A stretch of DNA of 64,000 nucleotides. It comes from Actinomadura macrotermitis. GTDB lineage: Bacteria; Actinomycetota; Actinomycetes; Streptosporangiales; Streptosporangiaceae. The number at the start of each line of letters is the position of its first letter. Position 1 is the stretch's first letter. The translations under genes and the position numbers were made by a program. The stretch spans positions 892,073 through 956,072 of the forward strand of contig NZ_WEGH01000002.1 of assembly GCF_009604375.1 (NCBI RefSeq), read 5' to 3'. This document shows, piece after piece, positions 51,878 to 59,360 of this stretch. The notes beneath the pieces were generated by a model. The model was not told the origin of the DNA. It made no database searches and saw only the letters and a list, made by a program, of their open reading frames with translations.

Positions 51878-52942
51878 ATGCAGAACTTCGGCCCTGCCTC
51901 GGACGAACCGACGCGACTGGCCAACATCGTCAGCCCCATGTTCCTGGGCCAAACAGGATGGGTTCAGGAGCTGCAGGACGGGGCCAAAGCCGAACTCCTT
52001 GCGGGGGCCGACGCTCAAGACGACTGCGCGGTCTTCCGGGTGGACGGCCCCATGGAAGTCGTGCTCGGCTCGGACTATGTCCGTGGGCCGAAGTTCCGGC
52101 TCTACGAGCTTGGTTACCTGTCAAATTATGACATCGGCTACTACTTGGCGATGGCCAATCTCAGTGACATTGCCGCCATGGGCGCCCTCCCGATCGCGCT
52201 CCTATCGGTCATCAGGTATCCCAAGTCGCTCCCAGACACAGATTTCACCACCGTCATAGAAGGGATTCGCGATGCCTGCCGTGAGGTCAACACCCTGAAT
52301 GTGGGGGGCGACATCGGCAGCGCAGAAAGGATCATCCTCTCCGCCTCGGCCATGGGGATCGTCGAGCAGGGCAGGTCCTTGCTACGCGGGGGAGCCCGTC
52401 CAGGAGACCGGCTCTGCGTTACCGGACCAACCGGAATCGCGGCTTCGGCACAGCGCTATTTCGGCATTTTCGACTCCGGCTCGACAAAGTTGCCGGATGA
52501 GAGAGAAGAACTGCTGATCTCCGCATGGCGACGGCCCCGGGCGCTGGTGCGTCAAGGGCGCTGCCTCAGCACGAGTGGAGTGGTGACGAGCTGCCAGGAC
52601 ACCTCCGACGGCCTGAAGGCAGGAATCCAGTCACTCGCTGTGGCCAGCAGCGTAGGTTTCATGGTGGATGAAAGTGCGCTTCCCATCGCTGACATCGTGA
52701 CCGAGGTGGCCGTACTCACTGATTGCGAGATCACTTCTCTGATCATGGGCGACTCCGTGGACTTCCAGCTCGTCTTCACCGTCGCAGAAGAGGACGTGCC
52801 ACAGCTCTCCAAAATATTCGCCGATGCCGGGCTTCAGTTCTTCAGCATCGGCCATGCCACCGAGGCGCATGAGGTAAGTTTGCGGCGTGCCGACGGTACG
52901 GTCGAGGCGCTTCCCGGGACTCCCTGGCGTCATGCCACCTGA
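51878..52942 (+). CDS. ThiL-like kinase (AIR synthase fold)
   Basis: The ATG at 51878 with GAAGGA upstream gives 354 residues. The thiamine-monophosphate-kinase/PurM fold is visible: GADAQDDCAVF, VLGSDYVRGPKF, DIGYYLAMANLSDIAAMGA, NVGGDIGSAERIILS, TSDGLKAGIQSLA and the substrate-side LIMGDSVDFQLVFTV. In true ThiL the latter is usually GEDYELLFT, so the substrate may differ from thiamine phosphate. No thiamine genes are nearby. It sits in an operon with the upstream HIT-like gene. Confidence 0.85.
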   Translation: MQNFGPASDEPTRLANIVSPMFLGQTGWVQELQDGAKAELLAGADAQDDCAVFRVDGPMEVVLGSDYVRGPKFRLYELGYLSNYDIGYYLAMANLSDIAAMGALPIALLSVIRYPKSLPDTDFTTVIEGIRDACREVNTLNVGGDIGSAERIILSASAMGIVEQGRSLLRGGARPGDRLCVTGPTGIAASAQRYFGIFDSGSTKLPDEREELLISAWRRPRALVRQGRCLSTSGVVTSCQDTSDGLKAGIQSLAVASSVGFMVDESALPIADIVTEVAVLTDCEITSLIMGDSVDFQLVFTVAEEDVPQLSKIFADAGLQFFSIGHATEAHEVSLRRADGTVEALPGTPWRHAT

Positions 52943-52944
52943 CC

Positions 52945-53145
52945 ATGACGGGCAGGAACTATCGCTTCTTCCTTGGCGTTTGTGAGACTCTGCGGCCGAT
53001 CTGGGAACGGACCACCGGTCTACTCTGGAGGCATCGCCGCATCGGCCTTGAGCAGGCGGCGCTGCAGGCCGAGTCGGTCTGCTCCAGACAGGTGATTCGA
53101 GCGCGCACCGCAGACCTGCTGACGGCGGGTTCCACACTCCGCTAG
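52945..53145 (+). CDS. Possible small ORF behind the ThiL-like gene
   Basis: The ATG lies 2 bp after the ThiL-like stop and opens 66 codons: a basic, helical-looking product with no known domain (LWRHRRIGLEQAALQAESV). Position suggests translational coupling, but no family supports it. It could equally be chance. Confidence 0.25.
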   Translation: MTGRNYRFFLGVCETLRPIWERTTGLLWRHRRIGLEQAALQAESVCSRQVIRARTADLLTAGSTLR

Positions 53146-53649
53146 TGGATGGTGCAGTTCTTTTCAGAATAGGCCGGCGAGTAATCGACTAGCAGTGCCG
53201 TCTGATCGCGCAGCTTGTGCCGGGACTGCGCTGCCACGCGGCACGGGCAGGTAGCGCCGGCGCTGAAGCAGCACACACGATGAAGTCCGCGAAAGCCTTG
53301 GGCGGTGCGCCGCTCGACCGACGGCTTCCACTCCTTCTTGTCCTACTGCCCATACTCCAGTAGCCACTATGCATGATGACCGGGCCCGCCTGCGCGCCTC
53401 TTCCGACTCGTCCCGGTAGGTGTCCAGCACCTGCTGAGAACGCGTCCGGGAGGAGCAAGCCCTGGTAGGCCCCATAGCCCCGCAGGAGAAGGCAGCGGGC
53501 ACCGGCTAAAAAAAGAACAACCGTCTTTGCTCACTTGTTCATGGGGCCTTGCATTACGAGGGCTGCTCGTTCGAGTGATCAAGAGCTAGAGAAGTGATGG
53601 GCCAGGGCCGGTGTACGCGTGCATAGGGGGCCTGGTTCCGCTTCGGCCG
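53146..53649. other. Gene-free right flank of the island
   Basis: About 500 bp with short open frames only. None has a recognisable domain, and the two longest leftward frames interleave as if from frameshifted debris. A run of seven A (about 53508) and mixed composition contrast with the flanking GC-rich genes. Confidence 0.45.
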
Positions 53650-54507
53650 TCAGGTGTTGGGGAGGCCGAAGCGCTCGGCGAAGGCGGACATCTCGTCGCG
53701 CTGCTCCACCGGGTCGGCGGAGGTCGCTCCGACGACGATGCGGGTCACGCCCTGCGCGGCGAACGCCTCGGCCCGCTCGACCGGCATGTCCATCGAGCCC
53801 CAGCGGGTGTACTCCAGCGCGGCCGGGTCGCGGCCGGCCTCGGCGGCGGTCGACCGGGCGAGGTCCAACTGCTCCCCCCGCACGTGCGGGGGGAGCGCGC
53901 CGCCGGGGAAGTAGCCGTCGCCGCGCAGCCCGACGCGGCGCGCGGCCGCCGGGCTCGAACCGCCGATGTGGACGGGCAGGGAGCCGCCGGCCGGCTGGGG
54001 GAAGCTGCACAGGTTCTCGAAGGAGAAGAACTCCCCCTTGAAGCTCACGCCTTCCTCGCCGCCGGACCAGAGCAGGCGCATCACGTCGATCGCCTCGTCG
54101 GCGCGGCGGCCGCGGGTGCGGAAGTCGACGCCCACGGCCGCCGCCTCGCCCGGCAGCGCGCCGACGCCGACCGTCAGCAGCCGCATCCTGCCCTTGGACA
54201 GCACGTCGATGGTGGCCAGGCGCTTGGCCAGGATCACCGGGTGGTGGTACGGCAGCAGCAGCACGCCCGTCCCCAGCAGGATCCGTTCCGTTGCCGCGGC
54301 GACGAAGCTCAGGGAGTCGAGCGGGTCGGCGTAGGGCAGCGCGGGTGGGAGTTCCACCGGCCCGACCATCGCGCCGGGGTACAGCGCGATGTGCTCCGGC
54401 ATGTACAGCGCCTCGAAACCGCACGCCTCGGCATGCCGCGCATAGGCGATGAGCCGGTCGGGATCGACGCCGTAGTAGGGGGTGCTGTAGCTGACTGCGA
54501 ACTTCAT
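53650..54507 (-). CDS. LLM-class F420-dependent oxidoreductase
   Basis: This 285-residue luciferase-like TIM-barrel protein has MKFAVSYSTPYYGVDPDRLIAYARHAEACGFEALYMPEHI, LGTGVLLLPYHHPVILAKRLATIDVLS, and the GGSSPAAARRVGLRGDGYFP region. It uses F420 or FMN to oxidise or reduce an unknown substrate. It starts 9 bp after the MerR gene on the same strand, so the MerR promoter upstream controls both. Confidence 0.9.
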   Translation of the reverse strand: MKFAVSYSTPYYGVDPDRLIAYARHAEACGFEALYMPEHIALYPGAMVGPVELPPALPYADPLDSLSFVAAATERILLGTGVLLLPYHHPVILAKRLATIDVLSKGRMRLLTVGVGALPGEAAAVGVDFRTRGRRADEAIDVMRLLWSGGEEGVSFKGEFFSFENLCSFPQPAGGSLPVHIGGSSPAAARRVGLRGDGYFPGGALPPHVRGEQLDLARSTAAEAGRDPAALEYTRWGSMDMPVERAEAFAAQGVTRIVVGATSADPVEQRDEMSAFAERFGLPNT

Positions 54508-54516
54508 GTCTTCCTC

Positions 54517-54882
54517 TCAGGCCGTCCGTGATCCGGGGCAGGCCCGCGCCAGCTGGTCGGTGATCTCGGCGCGGCGCCGCAGCAGGACGCGGATCTCCCG
54601 GTCGATCTCGGCGAGCCTGCGCCGGGAGACCAGGACCGACTCCGGGCACGCGCCGCCGGACTCGTGGCCCGCGCGCAGGCACTCCACGAACGGCCGGGCG
54701 TCCTCCAGCGTGAAACCCGACGCCAGCAGCGTGCGGATCTCCGCGACCAGCCGCAGGTCGGACTCGTCGAACTCCCGGTAGTCGTTGGCCGCGCGCCGGG
54801 CCGTGAGCAGCCCCTGCTTCTCGTAGTAGCGCAGCGCACGCGCGCTCACACCGGCCCGCTCGGCCAGCTCCCCGATCCGCAT
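54517..54882 (-). CDS. MerR-family regulator
   Basis: This 121-residue protein opens MRIGELAERAGVSARALRYYEKQGLL with an intact MerR HTH/wing, then a long dimerisation coiled coil (about 75-110). Cys at 68, 79 and near the end are present, but no classical metal site is seen. It lies in an operon with the LLM oxidoreductase, reading from the long-spacer promoter at 54909-54940. Confidence 0.93.
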   Translation of the reverse strand: MRIGELAERAGVSARALRYYEKQGLLTARRAANDYREFDESDLRLVAEIRTLLASGFTLEDARPFVECLRAGHESGGACPESVLVSRRRLAEIDREIRVLLRRRAEITDQLARACPGSRTA

Positions 54883-54908
54883 CCGTCCTCCTGGTCCCTG
54901 GTCGAAGG

Positions 54909-54940
54909 ACGCTATCCCCTGACACCGGCGTCAAGGTCAA
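54909..54940 (-). promoter_or_regulatory. MerR-type promoter with elongated spacer
   Basis: On the minus strand, -35 TTGACC (54935-54940) and -10 TAGCGT (54909-54914) are 20 bp apart. The spacer holds a dyad, CCTTGAC on one side and GTCAGGG on the other (54917-54936, 6-bp centre). This is the classical design in which a MerR protein twists an over-long promoter, here serving the merR-oxidoreductase unit. Confidence 0.75.
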
Positions 54941-54967
54941 CCCCGGACGGCGCACTAGGTTGATCTT

Positions 54968-55393
54968 GTGAGCGAGCACCTGCGCAGCGGCACCGACATC
55001 CGCCAGTACACCCCCGCCGGGCTGCCGCCCGGCCCCGGCTACAGCCACGCGGTCGCGGTCGACGTCCCCGGCCGCCTGGTCGTGATCAGCGGCCAGGTGG
55101 CGGTGGACGCGGGCGGCGCCCTGGTGGGCCGGGGCGACCTGCGCGCGCAGCTGCACCAGATCTTCACCAACCTCGGCACGGCGCTGGCGGCGGCGGGCGC
55201 GGGCTGGGAGCACGTGGTCAAGCTCGGCTACTTCCTGCGCGACGCCGGCCAGGTCGCCGTCGTGCGCGAGGTGCGCGCCGCGCACCTGCCGGCCGGCGTC
55301 GAGCCCGCCGCCACGCTGGTGGAGGTGTCGCGGCTGGTCCACGAGGACATGCTGGCCGAGATCGAGGCGTGGGCCGTCGTCCCGCTGCGCTGA
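54968..55393 (+). CDS. RidA/YjgF-family protein
   Basis: The GTG start gives 141 residues. RidA features are GYSHAVAVDVPGRLVVISGQVAVDA, LHQIFTNLGTALAAAGAGWEHVVKLGYFLRD and the ending ATLVEVSRLVHEDMLAEIEAWAV. It likely hydrolyses reactive enamine/imine intermediates; the canonical Arg before the E is replaced by text ending LVEVS. It is divergent from merR. Confidence 0.87.
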   Translation: MSEHLRSGTDIRQYTPAGLPPGPGYSHAVAVDVPGRLVVISGQVAVDAGGALVGRGDLRAQLHQIFTNLGTALAAAGAGWEHVVKLGYFLRDAGQVAVVREVRAAHLPAGVEPAATLVEVSRLVHEDMLAEIEAWAVVPLR

Positions 55394-55400
55394 CCCGGCC

Positions 55401-55835
55401 TCAGCAGCAGGCCGACGCCTTCTCGGCGGTGCCGCAGCACGCCGAGTCCTCGCCCTTGGACAGGGTGTCGGCGTCGCCCTTGACCACGTAGACCTCCCAC
55501 GGCTCCTGGCCGGGGCCGTGCACCCAGACCTTGTCCTGGACGGCGTAGCAGCAGGAGGTGTCCTTCTCCTCCAGGGTGATCAGCCCGGCCGCGGCGAGGC
55601 GGTCGGTGGCGGCGGTGACCTCGCCGGTGGACTCGACCTCGACGCCGAGGTGGTCCAGGCGGGTGGCCTCCCCGTCCTCGCCCTCGATCAGGACGAGCTT
55701 GAGCGGCGGCTCGGCGACGGCGAAGCCGGCGTAACCGGGGCGGACCTTGGCGGGCTCGGTGCCGAACAGCCTGCTGTAGAAGGCGATCGAGGCGTCGAGG
55801 TCGGCGACGCGCAGGGCGAGCTGGACACGGGACAT
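55401..55835 (-). CDS. arsI: ArsI/CadI-family glyoxalase-fold metalloenzyme
   Basis: This 144-residue VOC-fold protein has the substrate thiols Cys95-Cys96 (KDTSCCYAVQDKVW), metal ligands His62 and Glu114, and a Cys-rich tail ending SACC. Family members include ArsI (C-As lyase, demethylates methylarsenite) and CadI. Position 5, a His in TcArsI as I recall, is Gln here, so demethylase activity is uncertain. It is divergent from arsR across a shared operator. Confidence 0.85.
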   Translation of the reverse strand: MSRVQLALRVADLDASIAFYSRLFGTEPAKVRPGYAGFAVAEPPLKLVLIEGEDGEATRLDHLGVEVESTGEVTAATDRLAAAGLITLEEKDTSCCYAVQDKVWVHGPGQEPWEVYVVKGDADTLSKGEDSACCGTAEKASACC

Positions 55836-55863
55836 GGTCTTCTCCTCGTGGTGCGGCGGACCC

Positions 55864-55887
55864 TTGATTAGATAGATGTCTAATCAA
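55864..55887. promoter_or_regulatory. ArsR operator between arsI and arsR
   Basis: Perfect 9-bp arms TTGATTAGA (55864-55872) and TCTAATCAA (55879-55887) with a TAGATG centre, in the 103-bp divergent gap. Partial copies ATAGATGGATG and TTAGATGCATG follow before the arsR start at 55939. Confidence 0.75.
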
Positions 55888-55938
55888 GCGGACGGCCCGA
55901 GTTTGCGCCTCTGTATAGATGGATGTCAAATTAGATGC

Positions 55939-56304
55939 ATGTCGAAGCAAGAGCTCCCCCTGGTGGACGCGGGCCAGGCCTGCTGCGCGCCGCTCGTCTG
56001 CGCACCGCTCACCGAGGCCGAGGCGGGTGAACTGGCGCCGCTGTTCAAGGCGATCGGCGACCCCGTCCGGCTGCGTCTGCTGTCGCTCATCGCCTGCCAC
56101 GAGGGCGGCGAGGCGTGCGTGTGCGATCTGACGGACGCGTTCGAGCTGACCCCGCCGACGATCTCCCACCACCTGAAGGTGCTGAAGCAGGCCGGGCTGA
56201 TCGACTCGCAGCGCCGCGGCACGTGGGTCTACTACTGGCTGAACCCGGGCGTGCTGGAGCGGCTGTCGGCGGTCCTCGGCCCGCGCGCGCTGGTGAGCGC
56301 GTGA
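55939..56304 (+). CDS. arsR: ArsR-family arsenical-responsive repressor
   Basis: The ATG at 55939 gives 121 residues with a winged HTH (ACVCDLTDAFELTPPTISHHLKVLKQAGLI). Cys15-Cys16 at the N-terminus and Cys53/60/62 offer As(III) ligands; the N-terminal CC resembles the Corynebacterium ArsR type rather than the E. coli α3 site alone. It represses the divergent arsI and the acr3 operon. Its stop overlaps acr3 (GTGA). Confidence 0.92.
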   Translation: MSKQELPLVDAGQACCAPLVCAPLTEAEAGELAPLFKAIGDPVRLRLLSLIACHEGGEACVCDLTDAFELTPPTISHHLKVLKQAGLIDSQRRGTWVYYWLNPGVLERLSAVLGPRALVSA

Positions 56305-57377
56305 CCGCGACCGCCGTCCAGGACGAACGGGCCGTCGGAGTGCGCCTGTCGCGCCTGGACCGCTTCCTGCCGGTATGGATCGGCGCCGCGATGGCGATCG
56401 GCCTGCTGGCCGGCCGCGCGATCCCCGGCCTCGGCCCGGCGCTGGACACGGTTCAGGTGGACGGCATCTCGCTGCCCATCGCGCTCGGCCTGCTGGTGAT
56501 GATGTACCCGGTGCTGGCCAAGGTCCGCTACGACCGGCTGGACGCCGTCACCGGCGACCGGCGGCTGCTGCTCTCGTCGCTGCTGCTGAACTGGGTGCTC
56601 GGCCCGGCGGTGATGTTCGCCCTCGGCTGGCTGCTCCTGCCGGACCTGCCCGAATACCGGACGGGCCTGATCATCGTGGGCCTGGCCCGCTGCATCGCCA
56701 TGGTCGTCATCTGGAACGACCTGGCGTGCGGCGACCGGGAGGCCGCTGCGGTGCTGGTCGCGCTGAACTCGGTCTTCCAGGTGGTCGCGTTCGCCGCCCT
56801 CGGCTGGTTCTACCTGTCAGCGCTGCCGGGATGGCTCGGCCTGGAGCAGGCGCGGCTGGACGTCTCCGCCTGGGACATCGCCCGCAGCGTGCTGGTCTTC
56901 CTCGGCGTGCCGCTGGCCGCCGGGTACCTGACGCGCCGGCTGGGCGAGCGCGCCAAGGGCCGCGCCTGGTACGAGGAGCGGCTCCTGCCGCGGATCGGCC
57001 CGGCCGCCCTGTACGGGCTGCTGTTCACCATCGTCGTCCTGTTCGCCCTGCAGGGCGACGCCATCACCTCCCGGCCGCTGGACGTGGCCCGGATCGCGGT
57101 CCCGCTGCTGGTCTACTTCGCCGTCATGTGGGCCGGTTCGTTCGCCCTCGGCCGGGCGATCGGGCTCGGCTACCCGCGCACGGCGACGCTCGCGTTCACC
57201 GCGGCGGGCAACAACTTCGAGCTCGCCATCGCGGTCGCCATCGCCACCTTCGGCGTCACCTCGGGCCAGGCCCTCGCCGGGGTCGTCGGCCCGCTCATCG
57301 AGGTGCCCGTCCTGGTCGGCCTGGTCTACGTGTCGCTGGCGCTGCGCCGCCGGTTCCCGGGGAGCCGTGATGTCTGA
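56301..57377 (+). CDS. acr3: Acr3-family arsenite efflux pump
   Basis: The GTG start overlaps the arsR stop; the product has 358 residues and ten predicted membrane helices. The conserved Cys of Acr3 helix 4 is visible in VGLARCIAMVVIWNDLACGD, and SLPIALGLLVMMYPVLAKVRYDRL matches helix 2. It exports arsenite by proton exchange. The ArsC start lies inside its last codons. Confidence 0.94.
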   Translation: MTATAVQDERAVGVRLSRLDRFLPVWIGAAMAIGLLAGRAIPGLGPALDTVQVDGISLPIALGLLVMMYPVLAKVRYDRLDAVTGDRRLLLSSLLLNWVLGPAVMFALGWLLLPDLPEYRTGLIIVGLARCIAMVVIWNDLACGDREAAAVLVALNSVFQVVAFAALGWFYLSALPGWLGLEQARLDVSAWDIARSVLVFLGVPLAAGYLTRRLGERAKGRAWYEERLLPRIGPAALYGLLFTIVVLFALQGDAITSRPLDVARIAVPLLVYFAVMWAGSFALGRAIGLGYPRTATLAFTAAGNNFELAIAVAIATFGVTSGQALAGVVGPLIEVPVLVGLVYVSLALRRRFPGSRDV

Positions 57378-57780
57378 GATCCCGGAAGTGCTGTTCGTCT
57401 GCGTCCACAACGCGGGCCGCTCGCAGATGGCCGCCGCGCTGCTGGACCACCACGCCGCCGGACGCGTCCGGGTCCGCTCGGCCGGGTCGGCGCCGGTGGA
57501 GTCCATCAATCCGGCGGTCGCGGCCGCCATGGCCGAGGCCGGGCTGGACCTGTCGCGGGAGTTCCCCAAGCCGCTGACCGACGGCGCCGTCCGCGCCGCC
57601 GACGTGGTCGTCACCATGGGCTGCGGCGACGTGTGCCCGGTCTTCCCCGGCAAGCGCTACCTGGACTGGCGGCTCCCCGACCCGGCGGGCAAGCCGGTCG
57701 CCGAGGTCCGGCCGATCCGCGATCAGATCGACGCGCTGGTGCGGGACTTGCTGGGCGAGCTCTTGCCGCCGGATATTTAA
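57370..57780 (+). CDS. arsC: Arsenate reductase (low-MW phosphatase type)
   Basis: The ATG at 57370 with GGAG 5 bp upstream gives 136 residues. The phosphatase loop CVHNAGRS (Cys11, Arg17) and later thiols in TMGCGDVCPVFPGKRYLDW are typical of thioredoxin/mycoredoxin-linked arsenate reductases. It reduces arsenate to arsenite for Acr3. Overlap with acr3 by 8 bp shows coupling. Confidence 0.93.
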   Translation: MSEIPEVLFVCVHNAGRSQMAAALLDHHAAGRVRVRSAGSAPVESINPAVAAAMAEAGLDLSREFPKPLTDGAVRAADVVVTMGCGDVCPVFPGKRYLDWRLPDPAGKPVAEVRPIRDQIDALVRDLLGELLPPDI

Positions 57781-57801
57781 TCGTTTATCGTCGATGAACG
57801 A
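57781..57801. promoter_or_regulatory. Operator of the second ArsR
   Basis: A nearly perfect 21-bp palindrome with TCGTT...AACGA outer arms and ATCG.CGAT core, ending at the first base of the second arsR. It differs from the first ArsR site. The arsR2-arsM transcript is probably leaderless or starts upstream in arsC. Confidence 0.65.
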
Positions 57802-58130
57802 TGGAAGCTGACAAGGGCCCGCTCGACCGGCCCACCGCCGCCGAGTACGCCACCTGGTTCAAGGCCCTCGCCGATCCCACCCGGATCCAGATCGTGTCGC
57901 TGCTGGCGCGGCAGGGCCGGCCGCTGAACGTCGGGGAGATCGTCGAGGCCGTCGCGGTCGGACAGTCGACCGTCTCGGCCCACCTGAAGGTCCTGGCCGA
58001 GGTGCGGTTCGTGCTGGCCGAGCGGCGCGGCACCGCCCGCTACTACCGGATCAACGAGGCCTGCATCGCCTGCTTCCCCACCGCCGCGGACGTCGTGATG
58101 GGTCGTCCCGCCCCCGAAGGAGCCCGCTGA
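57801..58130 (+). CDS. Second ArsR-family regulator
   Basis: This 109-residue protein has a winged HTH (NVGEIVEAVAVGQSTVSAHLKVLAEVRFVLAERR) and a C-terminal Cys pair in NEACIACFPTAADVV (Cys88, Cys91). That pair marks the ArsR subtype linked to arsM. It overlaps arsM (stop and start share TGATG) and likely controls arsM alone. Confidence 0.9.
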   Translation: MEADKGPLDRPTAAEYATWFKALADPTRIQIVSLLARQGRPLNVGEIVEAVAVGQSTVSAHLKVLAEVRFVLAERRGTARYYRINEACIACFPTAADVVMGRPAPEGAR

Positions 58131-58870
58131 TGTCCGATGCCATCGTCGACCGGTACTCCGGCCTCGCCCGCCTCGCCATGGACGGCGGGACGCCACTGGA
58201 CGGCGAGGAGGAGGGCTGCTTCGGCGCCGCCGCCTACACCGGCGGCGACGCGGTACCCGAGGCCGCGCTGCGCGCCAGCCTCGGCTGCGGCAATCCCCTC
58301 GCCGTCGCGGACCTGCGGCCCGGCGAGACCGTGCTGGACCTCGGCTCGGGCGGCGGGCTGGACGTGCTGCTCTCGGCCCGCCGCGTCGGCCCGGCGGGTA
58401 CCGCCTACGGCCTGGACGCCAGCGCGGACATGCTCGCCCTCGCCCGCGCGAACGCCGAGCAGGCCGGCGCCGCCAACGTCCGCTTCCTGCACGGCCGCAT
58501 CGAGGACGTCCCGCTGCCGGACGCGTCGGTCGACGTCGTCATCTCCAACTGCGTCATCAACCTGTCGGCCGACAAGCCGCGCGTGTTCGCCGAGATCCTC
58601 CGCGTGCTGCGGCCCGGCGGGCGCCTCGGCATCAGCGACGTGATCGCCGATGAGGGGCTGGACACGGCGCGGCGGGCCGCCGCCGAGCAGCGCGTCGGCT
58701 GCGCCCGGGGCACGCTCACCGCCGGGGAGTACCGGCGGCTGCTGGACGAGGTCGGGTTCGCTGAGGCCCGCGTCACCGTGACGGGCGACGCGGGGGACGG
58801 GCTGCGCACGGCGATCGTCCAGGCGGTCAGCGGACCTCGCCGGTGCGGGTGTCGGCGGCCCAGGCGGTGA
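58130..58870 (+). CDS. arsM: Arsenite S-adenosylmethionine methyltransferase
   Basis: This 246-residue protein has SAM motif [18 protein letters not shown]. The four conserved ArsM cysteines are Cys30, Cys53, Cys141 ([10 protein letters not shown]) and Cys191 ([10 protein letters not shown]). It methylates As(III) to mono- and further methylated species. Its last 44 bp overlap, tail to tail, the following leftward gene, and the end [13 protein letters not shown] is an unusual basic Cys tail created by this overlap. Confidence 0.93.
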   Translation: MSDAIVDRYSGLARLAMDGGTPLDGEEEGCFGAAAYTGGDAVPEAALRASLGCGNPLAVADLRPGETVLDLGSGGGLDVLLSARRVGPAGTAYGLDASADMLALARANAEQAGAANVRFLHGRIEDVPLPDASVDVVISNCVINLSADKPRVFAEILRVLRPGGRLGISDVIADEGLDTARRAAAEQRVGCARGTLTAGEYRRLLDEVGFAEARVTVTGDAGDGLRTAIVQAVSGPRRCGCRRPRR

Positions 58871-59312
58871 TGCGGTCGTCGACCGGGCCGGTGCCGTCGA
58901 GGACGTGGCGGGCGAAGGCGTCGCGTTCGTGGGCGAGGATCGCCGCCTCCCACAGGCACGGGCCGAGGCCCGCGCGGCCCGGCCGCAGCAGGTCGGGCCG
59001 GTCCGCGGGGCCCACGAAGATCGCCAGGTCCGACATGTAGCCCTCGATCCAGGTGGAGAGCACCACGTAGTCGCCGTCGCCGCCCGCGTGCACGATCAGG
59101 ACGGCGAGGCCGAGCGAGCCGCGCGCGTAGCCGAGCGCCAGATGCCCCTCGGCGACCTCCAGCGCCGCCTCGTCCTTGACCGTGCGGCCCGGCGCCTCCA
59201 GGGCGTAGACCTTCACCTGGTGCCCGGCGAGGTCGCGGACGCCGAGGGGGCGCGCGGTGCGCGCGTGGTAGCCGCCGGCCAGGCCGAGCAGCGAGTCGGA
59301 CGGTTCGCTCAT
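58827..59312 (-). CDS. Hypothetical conserved protein
   Basis: The ATG at 59310-59312 gives 161 residues: VYALEAPGRTVKDEAALEVAEGH, then LIVHAGGDGDYVVLSTWIEGYMSDLAIFV and PCLWEAAILAHERDAFARHVL. It is probably soluble. Similar proteins occur in actinomycetes, but I know no function. It lies between arsM (overlapping by 44 bp) and a divergent membrane protein. Confidence 0.7.
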   Translation of the reverse strand: MSEPSDSLLGLAGGYHARTARPLGVRDLAGHQVKVYALEAPGRTVKDEAALEVAEGHLALGYARGSLGLAVLIVHAGGDGDYVVLSTWIEGYMSDLAIFVGPADRPDLLRPGRAGLGPCLWEAAILAHERDAFARHVLDGTGPVDDRITAWAADTRTGEVR

Positions 59313-59360
59313 CCCGCCATCATGCCGGGCGGCCGGGCCCGCCGGAATATCATCGCGGGC

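Noticed and set aside
48735..52221. 16-base word TCGGTCATCAGGTATC occurring at both 48735 and 52206
   Set aside because: One exact 16-mer repeat in 64 kb is close to chance expectation, and the flanks do not match, so not called as an att-like pair.
49500..53000. Reading the island as CBASS, Pycsar or another named defence system
   Set aside because: No cyclase, nuclease, protease effector or SAVED/CARF domain is visible; calling it defence would go beyond the sequence.
53164..53502. Leftward open frames suggestive of a broken gene
   Set aside because: Two frames interleave, but neither matches a transposase, toxin or regulator I recognise.
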